DNA of 7,100 nucleotides from positions 1 to 7,100 of the forward strand of contig CALEZT010000061.1 in NCBI GenBank assembly GCA_937927975.1. The letters run 5' to 3'. The notes below the pieces were generated by a model. The model was not told the DNA's origin and searched no databases. It worked only from the letters and a program-made list of their open reading frames with translations. The translations under genes were made by a program, and so were the position numbers. Positions 1 to 5,283 of this stretch are shown here, piece by piece; the stretch's first letter is position 1; each line of letters starts with the position of its first letter. This DNA is from an uncultured Phycisphaerales bacterium. Lineage in GTDB: Bacteria > Planctomycetota > Phycisphaerae > Sedimentisphaerales > Anaerobacaceae.

Positions 1-14
1 CTTCCCAGCAGAGC

Positions 15-50
15 GGGTTCCCAAACGCGATGAATCGCGTTTGGGGTCCC
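15..50. repeat. Hairpin-forming repeat, left copy
   Basis: An uninterrupted 11-bp stem (20-30 pairs with 35-45) closes a four-base TGAA loop. After a small internal mismatch, GGG (15-17) pairs with CCC (48-50). The core AACGCGA-TG-nn-TCGCGTT recurs at 6705-6722, beyond the other end of the gene cluster, in the same orientation and again followed by a GG-(A/T)-CCC stretch. No coding potential is seen. There is no T-tract after the stem, so an intrinsic terminator is unlikely. A dispersed intergenic repeat is the best reading. Confidence 0.7.
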
Positions 51-97
51 GACCTGCCTTCCGCCGCGGCATATGGAATATGTCCGCGGCCGGGACC
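45..97. repeat. Nested inverted repeat with inner hairpin
   Basis: GGTCCCG (45-51) pairs with CGGGACC (91-97). Inside, 63-74 pairs with 78-90 (G then CCGCGGCATAT against its complement) with one bulged T at 83 and a three-base GGA loop. The outer arm at 45-51 overlaps the right arm of the hairpin at 15-50, so the two structures are mutually exclusive in a single strand. It may be one composite repeat or a structured RNA. No function can be assigned. Confidence 0.55.
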
Positions 98-229
98 TGC
101 GACAAGAGATCCGCCAGAGCAGACGCCAAGCGGGAGGACAGAAGGCAAGTGGTGTCGGTTTTCCTGGAACACGGATCGGCTCTGCTCTGCTCATCATGTT
201 TCTGGCCCAACGCGGGAAATCCCAGGGGT

Positions 230-248
230 CCGGGGACAGCGTCCCCGG
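230..248. repeat. Short GC-rich hairpin upstream of the operon
   Basis: CCGGGGAC (230-237) and GTCCCCGG (241-248) form a perfect 8-bp stem with a three-base AGC loop. It lies about 67 bases before the -35 region of the operon promoter. No T-tract follows. It could mark the 3' end of an upstream transcript or be part of a repeat. Confidence 0.5.
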
Positions 249-313
249 CGGCCGGTCGTTGCCCTATCTCCAAGTACGCAGAAGCCGGATGAGCCAGAAA
301 TAGAACGAACAGG

Positions 314-350
314 CTTGCAGCTCGCAAGTATGTGAGTATAATGTGTTATA
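314..350. promoter_or_regulatory. Likely ArsR operator: two dyads over the promoter
   Basis: Two short perfect inverted repeats cover the promoter. CTTGC (314-318) and GCAAG (324-328) span the -35 candidate. TATAA (337-341) and TTATA (346-350), separated by TGTG, span the -10 and the expected start of transcription. Their centres are about 22.5 bp apart, close to two turns of the helix. ArsR/SmtB repressors bind such dyads as dimers and block RNA polymerase, so autoregulation of the whole operon is expected. Which dyad is the true operator cannot be told from sequence. Confidence 0.5.
315..342 (+). promoter_or_regulatory. Sigma-70-type promoter of the operon
   Basis: The -10 box TATAAT at 337-342 matches the sigma-70 consensus in all six positions. 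A weaker -35 candidate, TTGCAG at 315-320, lies 16 bp upstream. Transcription would begin near 349, leaving a leader of about 34 bases before the ATG at 383. This position argues against the in-frame GTG at 332 and ATG at 341 as starts of the repressor gene, since both lie upstream of the expected transcription start. The weak -35 combined with a perfect -10 fits a regulated promoter. Confidence 0.6.
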
Positions 351-382
351 GTTGTTCTTTGTCGGGACCGGGTTCTGTGTAT

Positions 383-709
383 ATGGACGAAGATACCAAG
401 AGATTCTACGAGTTGAAGGCTCAGATCATTCAGGCCGCCGGGCATCCGATCCGGCTGGCGATCATTGAGTTCCTCAGCCGGGGTGAGCAGTGCGTCTGCG
501 ACATCGTCGAGAACGTCGACGCGCAGAGATCGAACGTTTCCAGGCACCTGTCGGTCATGCTCAACGCCGGGGTGCTCGAAAGCCGCAAAGAGGGTCTCAA
601 GGTGATCTACAAGCTTCGCACGCCGTGCATTGTCAAGTTCCTCTCGTGCGTCGATCAGGCGTTGCGGGAGAAGATGAAGTCGCAAGCGTCGCTCCTCAAG
701 AAGCTGTAA
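383..709 (+). CDS. arsR: ArsR/SmtB-family metal(loid)-responsive repressor
   Basis: This 108-residue protein is a winged-helix repressor of the ArsR/SmtB family, which leaves its operator when it binds a metal or metalloid. Residues 17-35 (AAGHPIRLAIIEFL region) are the usual first conserved helix. EQCVCDIV at 35-42 carries Cys37 and Cys39, matching the CVC arsenite-binding pair of the R773-type ArsR helix alpha3; the third Cys of that ELCVCDLC motif is replaced by another residue. Residues 48-65 (AQRSNVSRHLSVMLNAGVL) are the recognition helix, followed by the beta wing. Two further cysteines, Cys82 and Cys89, lie in the C-terminal helix and could add to a metal site. The ATG at 383 is chosen over GTG 332 and ATG 341 because those lie upstream of the predicted transcription start. 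It is the first gene of the operon, 49 bases before the permease, which implies that it controls the genes after it. The family call is firm; the inducer is inferred. Confidence 0.92.
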   Translation: MDEDTKRFYELKAQIIQAAGHPIRLAIIEFLSRGEQCVCDIVENVDAQRSNVSRHLSVMLNAGVLESRKEGLKVIYKLRTPCIVKFLSCVDQALREKMKSQASLLKKL

Positions 710-758
710 TTGCAGCGGTATGTCGAGTCGGGGGCGCCGCAGTTTGTTCTGAGGTCGT

Positions 759-2096
759 ATGGATTGCAGGAGTGAGTGGAAGAAACTGGCTGGGGTCATC
801 GGGCTGTTCCTGGCGTTTTTCTGGCTGCCGGTGGAATCGGACCGTTTCACTCGGGCCATCCTGGAGGCGCTGCACCTGAGCAAATGGTACGCGAGGGAGC
901 ACGTGCTGCTGTGTCTGGTTCCGGCGTTTTTCATCGCGGGGGCCATCGGCGTCTTCATCAGCCAGGCATCGGTCATGAAGTACCTGGGCGCCAGGGCCAA
1001 CAAGGTGCTGGCTTACGGCGTGGCTTCGGTCTCCGGGAGCGTCCTGGCGGTGTGCTCGTGCACGGTGCTGCCTCTGTTCGCAGGCATCTACCGTATGGGG
1101 GCCGGCCTGGGGCCCGCCACGGCATTTCTCTACGCCGGCCCTGCGATCAATGTCCTGGCCATCATTCTGACCGCTCGTATTCTGGGCCTTGAGCTGGGCA
1201 TCGCCCGGGCGGTGGGGGCAGTGGCGTTCAGCATCGTCATCGGCCTGTTGATGCACCTGATCTATCGCAAGGAGGAGACAGCCAAGGCGGACGCGCAGGT
1301 CGCGATGCCGGTGCCCGACGTGAAGCGGCCGTTGTGGCAGAACGCGGTGTACTTCGCCTCCATGGTGGGGATTCTCGTGTTCGCCAATTGGGCCCGCAGT
1401 GGCGACGTGCGGGCGGTCGTCCTGTGCTGTCCCGGCGGGCTCACCGCCTACAAAGTCGAAGGCAGGCTCGTCGACCGGACTGCAGAAGCTGTCACGATCG
1501 TCGATACCCACGGCCAGAAGCGAGAGTTCCAGGCCGATCTGCTGATGGGCATCGAAGAGGTGGCTCCCAAGACAGTCTATACGTGGATCTACCGAATTCG
1601 CTGGGTTCTCGTGGCGATCTTGCTGGCGGGATTCGTCCTGATGGTCAACGCATGGTTCACTCGCCGAGAACTGGCAGAGTGGGTGGAAGCAACCTGGGGA
1701 TTCGCCAAGCAGATCCTCCCCTTGCTGCTGATCGGGATCGTCGTGGCGGGGTTTCTGCTCGGTCGTCCGGGACCCGACCACGAAGGGATCATCCCGGCCA
1801 AGTGGGTCGATGCGGCGCTCGGCGGCAACTCCCTGCGGGCGAATCTGCTCGCCTCGCTGGCAGGCGTCTTCATGTACTTCGCCACCTTGACGGAAGTGCC
1901 GATCGTGCAGGGGCTCATGGGTTCGGGAATGGGCAAAGGTCCGGCGTTGGCTTTGCTGCTGGCGGGTCCGGCCCTGTCGTTGCCCAGCATGCTCGTGATT
2001 CGCTCCATCATGGGCACGCGGAAGACCCTGGTCTTCGTATCGCTGGTAGTCGTAATGGCCACAATCTCCGGCATGATCTTTGGAGCGTTCTTCTAA
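759..2096 (+). CDS. ArsP-type (DUF318) permease with soluble insert
   Basis: This 445-residue integral membrane protein belongs to the DUF318 permease family, which includes ArsP (efflux of trivalent organoarsenicals) and related proteins annotated as Cu/Zn exporters. The hallmark CSCTVLPL lies at 99-106, and AGPAINVLA follows at 126-134. The matching half in the C-terminal region holds TLTEVPIVQGL (376-386) and LLAGPALSLPS (400-410). Membrane segments are visible near 12-24, 47-67, 82-110, 122-143, 150-168, 195-211, 281-298, 317-334, 362-380, 393-414 and 423-444, some perhaps paired or re-entrant. About 65 hydrophilic residues (212-276) separate the two halves and include a Cys223-Cys224 pair. 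They make the protein longer than a typical ArsP of a little over 300 residues. GAGG at 751-754 precedes the ATG closely. It lies between the repressor and a thioredoxin gene, so export of a metal(loid) compound is likely; the exact substrate is unknown. Confidence 0.87.
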   Translation: MDCRSEWKKLAGVIGLFLAFFWLPVESDRFTRAILEALHLSKWYAREHVLLCLVPAFFIAGAIGVFISQASVMKYLGARANKVLAYGVASVSGSVLAVCSCTVLPLFAGIYRMGAGLGPATAFLYAGPAINVLAIILTARILGLELGIARAVGAVAFSIVIGLLMHLIYRKEETAKADAQVAMPVPDVKRPLWQNAVYFASMVGILVFANWARSGDVRAVVLCCPGGLTAYKVEGRLVDRTAEAVTIVDTHGQKREFQADLLMGIEEVAPKTVYTWIYRIRWVLVAILLAGFVLMVNAWFTRRELAEWVEATWGFAKQILPLLLIGIVVAGFLLGRPGPDHEGIIPAKWVDAALGGNSLRANLLASLAGVFMYFATLTEVPIVQGLMGSGMGKGPALALLLAGPALSLPSMLVIRSIMGTRKTLVFVSLVVVMATISGMIFGAFF

Positions 2097-2114
2097 TCTG
2101 ACAGGAATCACGAA

Positions 2115-2348
2115 ATGAAAAAAATCCAGATCCTTGGAACCGGATGTCCCAAGTGCAAAAAGCTGGCGGAGAATACCGATACTGCCGCCAAGGCCCTGGG
2201 CATCGAGTACGACATCGCGAAAGTGACCGACATCAACGAGATCATGAAGTTCGGCGTCATGATGACTCCGGCTCTCGCTGTGGACGGTCAGGTCAAGGTG
2301 GTGGGCAAGGTGCCCTCGCCGGACGAGATCAAGAAGATGCTGGCATGA
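2115..2348 (+). CDS. TM0996/MTH895-family small thioredoxin
   Basis: This 77-residue protein spans a single compact thioredoxin fold of the TM0996/MTH895 glutaredoxin-like family, which is often found beside DUF318 permeases. GTGCPKC at 8-14 supplies the redox pair Cys11 and Cys14, and MTPAL at 50-54 carries the cis-proline loop. The full length equals the family's normal size, and there is no signal peptide, so it acts in the cytosol. AGGA (2103-2106) sits eight bases before the ATG, and the gene begins 18 bases after the permease stop. It could reduce a metalloid-thiol adduct, load the permease, or feed electrons to the ArsG-family membrane protein encoded downstream. The last role is inference. 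Small thioredoxin-like proteins also occur with arsFG genes, but I cannot show that this is the ArsE component. Confidence 0.9.
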   Translation: MKKIQILGTGCPKCKKLAENTDTAAKALGIEYDIAKVTDINEIMKFGVMMTPALAVDGQVKVVGKVPSPDEIKKMLA

Positions 2349-2378
2349 ACATCGGGTCAGAGATAGAAGGGACAGTAG

Positions 2379-2633
2379 ATGAGCAATCCATCGTGCGGAT
2401 GCAGTGGCGGCATTCTCAAGACTTCGGAGGCTGCGGACAGCCTCCTGGCCATCGACGGTTGTCCGCTCAATTGCGTCAAGTCCAGCCTGGAGCAGGCAGG
2501 CTTCGCTACGTTCAAGCACCTGCAACTGGCGGATTTGGGCCTGGAGAAATGCCAGAGCCCAGTGACCGATGAGAATGTCAACTTGGTGGCGTCCAGGGCC
2601 GCAGACCTGATTGTCTCGCAGAACAGGTTGTAG
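2379..2633 (+). CDS. DGC-domain putative zinc-binding protein, short form
   Basis: This 84-residue protein carries the core of the DGC domain (putative zinc-binding, PF08859): IDGCPLNC at 25-32, then EQAGF at 38-42 and LADLGLEK at 50-57. Cysteines lie at 6, 8, 28, 32 and 58. Family members are usually about 110 to 140 residues and have 35 to 40 residues between the N-terminal CSGG motif and the DGC motif. Here CSGG (8-11) is followed almost at once by LKTSEAADSLLAIDGCP, so that middle section, which normally includes another cysteine-bearing segment, is absent. The start is secure: TAG at 2376-2378 lies in frame just before the ATG, and AGAAGG (2365-2370) is well spaced. No frameshift is visible, so this looks like a real shortened variant. 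A metal-binding or metal-delivery role in the cytosol is inferred from the family. Confidence 0.82.
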   Translation: MSNPSCGCSGGILKTSEAADSLLAIDGCPLNCVKSSLEQAGFATFKHLQLADLGLEKCQSPVTDENVNLVASRAADLIVSQNRL

Positions 2634-2641
2634 ACGAGATC

Positions 2642-4051
2642 ATGACGCCGGCGCAGTGTTGCAGTCCAGGCAAGCCGAATTTCGTGATCCTGCTGGCGAC
2701 GGCAATAGGGCTCTGGTGTGTCTTTGTCTGGGTTCCTTCGGTTCTGAAATCGAAAGGCGGTCGTATGAGCAAGGCGTTGAAAATCCTGGTGGTGGCGGGG
2801 TTGATCGTGTCCGTGGCGGCAATCCTGGTCTTGAAGCAGCGGGACAAGGAAGAGCGAGCCTCGTCCGGTCTGACCGCGGCAGCGGTCGCCGCCGTGCCTT
2901 CGGAGCCGGGGTTGCCTCGCCTCGTGGATCTGGGGGCGGACAAGTGCGTTCCGTGCAAGATGATGGCCCCGATCCTGGAAGAACTCAAGGAACAGTACAA
3001 AGGCACGTTCGATGTGGTCTTCATCGACGTATGGAAGAACCCGGACGCCGGGGCGCAGTACGGCATCAAGCTGATCCCGACGCAGATCTTCTACGACGCC
3101 AGCGGCAAGGAGCTCTTCCGCCACGAAGGGTTCTTCTCGAAAGACGACATCCTGGCCAAGTGGAAGGAGTTCGGGGTGGCCCTGTCGGCATCCGGTGCAG
3201 TTACGCCTGCCTTCGAGCGACTCGCCCCGGCCAAGCCCGACGAGCGCCCGAAGGAGAGCATCTGTTATATGTGCGACGGGGACATCAATGCCAAGACCCT
3301 CGTCACCGTCGGGACGGAGAAAGGCCCCGTCCGGCTCTGTGGCCCTCACTGCTATTTCATCCTGTACTCGTGCCTGACCGAGGACAAGACCGGTTTTGAG
3401 AAGAAAGTGACCGTCACCGACTGGGTCTCGGGCAAACCGGTCGCGATCAATGAGGCCGCGTTCCTCGTCGGAGAGGAGGAAGCGACAGGCAGGCCGTGGA
3501 TCAAGGCGTTCGCTGCAAGGGATGCCGCCGTCGCCGAACGAGCTGCCAGTGGAGGGAGCATCCTGACGCTGGAATCGCTCGCACGCAAGGAAATGTCCCA
3601 CCGTTGCGGGTTCTGCGACCGCGCGTGCTATCCACAGGATGTCGCCGAGGTGATCGTTGAGGGCGCCGTGCACACGTGGGGCTGCTGTTCGCACTGTGCT
3701 TTGGGCGTGGCCGCACGGACCGGCAAAGATATTGAAGTCCGCGAGAAAGACCGCCTGACGAAGCAGCCTGTTGTCGTCAAGACGTTCGAGGGCAAGGTCG
3801 CCTCGCTGGAACCGGCGACCGCGGTGGCATGGTTCGGCCAGCGTCAGAAGCCCGACGGCACGTGGGCCTCCGCCGGATGCTTCCACCAGGGCTTCTTCAC
3901 CAACGTCGACAACCTCAAGAAATGGGTCGAACAGAATCCCACGGAGACGGGCCGGCTCATCTCCATCAGTCAGGCGTTGGCGGACAAGATGAAGCTCTCG
4001 CCCGAGCAGATCCAGAAGGCCTGCAAGATCGGCGAATGTTCACCCAAGTAG
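2642..4051 (+). CDS. Membrane-anchored thioredoxin fused to NosL-like and MerB-like domains
   Basis: This 469-residue protein has four parts. Residues 13-35 and 44-64 are hydrophobic helices joined by a positively charged loop (KSKGGRMSK), which by the positive-inside rule places the rest outside the cytoplasm. Residues 88-178 are a thioredoxin domain with CVPC (Cys102, Cys105) and the cis-proline loop LIPTQIF (144-150). Residues 205-312 resemble NosL: CYMCDG at 208-213, CGPHC at 233-237, then TVTDWVSGKPVAINEAAFLVG and GGSILTLESLA. Residues 320-450 resemble organomercurial lyase MerB: HTWGCCSHC (344-352), LEPATAVAW (389-397), and AGCFHQGFFT (411-420) ahead of a helix ending in KKWVEQNP. Cys348 and Cys413 fall near MerB Cys96 and Cys159. 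Many cysteines remain beyond these. An inner ATG at 2765 has a better ribosome site (AAAGG, seven bases before it) and would give 428 residues with one helix. I keep 2642 because the extra part is coding-like and closes a gap in a tight operon. Thioredoxin is firm; the other domains rest on motif reading. Confidence 0.78.
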   Translation: MTPAQCCSPGKPNFVILLATAIGLWCVFVWVPSVLKSKGGRMSKALKILVVAGLIVSVAAILVLKQRDKEERASSGLTAAAVAAVPSEPGLPRLVDLGADKCVPCKMMAPILEELKEQYKGTFDVVFIDVWKNPDAGAQYGIKLIPTQIFYDASGKELFRHEGFFSKDDILAKWKEFGVALSASGAVTPAFERLAPAKPDERPKESICYMCDGDINAKTLVTVGTEKGPVRLCGPHCYFILYSCLTEDKTGFEKKVTVTDWVSGKPVAINEAAFLVGEEEATGRPWIKAFAARDAAVAERAASGGSILTLESLARKEMSHRCGFCDRACYPQDVAEVIVEGAVHTWGCCSHCALGVAARTGKDIEVREKDRLTKQPVVVKTFEGKVASLEPATAVAWFGQRQKPDGTWASAGCFHQGFFTNVDNLKKWVEQNPTETGRLISISQALADKMKLSPEQIQKACKIGECSPK

Positions 4052-4067
4052 AACGCAGGAGCCGGTT

Positions 4068-4553
4068 ATGGACAAGACCAAGATGGTCCGCGTCGCAAAG
4101 CAAACTCTGCTCGCCTTCGTGCTGGTGACAATCGGGGTTGTGATCGGCAAGGAAATGACTCTGCGGCGGGTCCAGGACATGCCCTCGCCGTCCGGGAACG
4201 CTCAGGGAAACCAAGTTGTGGTCTACTACGCTCATGCCACGATTCGCTGTGTCACCTGCGAGACCATCGAGCGGTTGACGCATGAGACCTTGGACGAGCA
4301 GTTCTCACAGGCCTTGGCCGCGGGCACGCTCGTATTCAAGGACGTCGACTTCCAGCGGGATGCGGCCTTTGCCAAGAAGTACGAGATCGTGGCCAATTGC
4401 GTGATCGTCAGTCGGATTGAATCGGGCCGCGAGAGGACGCATCGACGACTCGATCAGGTCTGGGAGTTGTATCCGGACCCGCCTGCCTTCAAACGCTATG
4501 TGGGGGACGCCATTCTCGCCCATCTGGATGCGTTGTCGGGAGGTGACGCATGA
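4068..4553 (+). CDS. arsF: ArsF-family thioredoxin-fold protein (nitrophenyl reductase subunit family)
   Basis: This 161-residue protein matches the ArsF family, named for a subunit linked to reduction of nitroaromatic arsenicals such as roxarsone. Residues 10-27 form a single N-terminal membrane helix preceded by lysines and arginines, so the domain faces outward as a signal anchor. VVYYAHATIRCVTCETIE at 50-67 holds the CxxC pair Cys61 and Cys64 in a thioredoxin-like fold. LVFKDVDF at 88-95 and LDQVWEL at 128-134 are also typical of the family. Cys111 is a third cysteine. AGGAG (4057-4061) lies six bases before the ATG. The stop overlaps the start of the next gene by four bases (ATGA), so the two are translationally coupled, as expected for an ArsF-ArsG pair. 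No flavin-binding motif is visible in this protein, so any reductase activity would need a partner. The family call is good; the substrate is inferred. Confidence 0.85.
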   Translation: MDKTKMVRVAKQTLLAFVLVTIGVVIGKEMTLRRVQDMPSPSGNAQGNQVVVYYAHATIRCVTCETIERLTHETLDEQFSQALAAGTLVFKDVDFQRDAAFAKKYEIVANCVIVSRIESGRERTHRRLDQVWELYPDPPAFKRYVGDAILAHLDALSGGDA

Positions 4554-5236
4554 CATGGCTGACCCTGGGTTCGGCTCTGTGGCTGGGGGTTCTCACCGCC
4601 ATCAGCCCGTGTCCTCTGGCCACGAACATCGCGGCCATCTCCTTCATCGGTCGTCAGGGGAGCAACCGCAGGGCCGTATTGGCGTCGGGCTTGTGCTACA
4701 CGCTGGGGCGCACGTCGGCCTATTGGATGCTCGGGGTCGTCATCATGACCGGTCTACTGGCCACAGCCCGGGTCTCTCAACTCCTGCAGAAGTATATGAA
4801 CGAGATCCTCGGACCCGTCCTCATCCTGCTGGGCATGGTCCTGTTGGGCTGGATCGGCTCGGGTCTGTCCATCAATCTCGCAGGGCAAAGCGTCCAGAAT
4901 CGTGCCGAGAAGGGCGGCCTGCTGTGGTCCGTGATCCTGGGCTTCCTGTTCGCTTTGTCATTCTGCCCGGTTTCCGCGGGCCTGTTCTTCGCGGGGCTGA
5001 TCCCGTTGTGCGTCCAGCACAACTCTCGCCTGGCTTTGCCGATGCTCTATGGAGTCGGGACCTCGCTTCCGGTGCTGGTCTTTGCTCTGCTGCTGGCCTT
5101 CGCCGCGGCCTCCGTGGGCAAGGCCTTCAACAAGCTCACCGCCGTGGAACGCTGGATACGAATCCTGGCCGGGATCCTGTTCGTCCTGGCGGGTCTTTAC
5201 TACTGCTTGACGCATGTATACGGAGTCCTGCGCTGA
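4550..5236 (+). CDS. arsG: ArsG-family membrane protein of the CcdA/DsbD type
   Basis: This 228-residue protein has six membrane helices (about 5-30, 43-69, 86-106, 124-152, 161-186 and 203-221) and no soluble domain. It matches the ArsG family, named as an efflux permease for reduced aromatic arsenicals, which is related to CcdA and the membrane part of DsbD. AISPCPLATNIAAISF at 18-32 carries Cys21, and ALSFCPVSAGLFF at 135-147 carries Cys139. These two Cys-Pro sites in the first and fourth helices stand where CcdA/DsbD keep the disulfide that moves electrons across the membrane. GGAGGTGA (4539-4546) is a near-perfect ribosome site inside the end of arsF, and the ATG overlaps the arsF stop. 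Given thioredoxin-fold proteins on both sides of the membrane in the same operon, electron transfer is as plausible as efflux. That reading is inference. Confidence 0.85.
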   Translation: MTWLTLGSALWLGVLTAISPCPLATNIAAISFIGRQGSNRRAVLASGLCYTLGRTSAYWMLGVVIMTGLLATARVSQLLQKYMNEILGPVLILLGMVLLGWIGSGLSINLAGQSVQNRAEKGGLLWSVILGFLFALSFCPVSAGLFFAGLIPLCVQHNSRLALPMLYGVGTSLPVLVFALLLAFAAASVGKAFNKLTAVERWIRILAGILFVLAGLYYCLTHVYGVLR

Positions 5237-5283
5237 GGCAAAGGCAACTCACTCGTGCTACCCTTGATGAAGGAGGAAAGAAA

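Noticed and set aside
30..335. Short open frames in the left non-coding region
   Set aside because: They cross hairpin repeats, lack ribosome sites and have no recognisable product.
696..2525. A 609-residue open frame on the minus strand
   Set aside because: It is antisense to the permease, thioredoxin and DGC genes, has a His-, Gln- and Arg-rich product without recognisable motifs, and arises from high GC at third codon positions.
2357..3886. A 509-residue open frame on the minus strand
   Set aside because: It is antisense to the DGC gene and to the clearly coding thioredoxin-NosL-MerB gene, and its product has no domain-like pattern.
4417..5283. An upstream extension of the exported flavoprotein's frame
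   Set aside because: The frame stays open through arsF and arsG by chance. The Tat signal and strong ribosome site fix the start at 5284.
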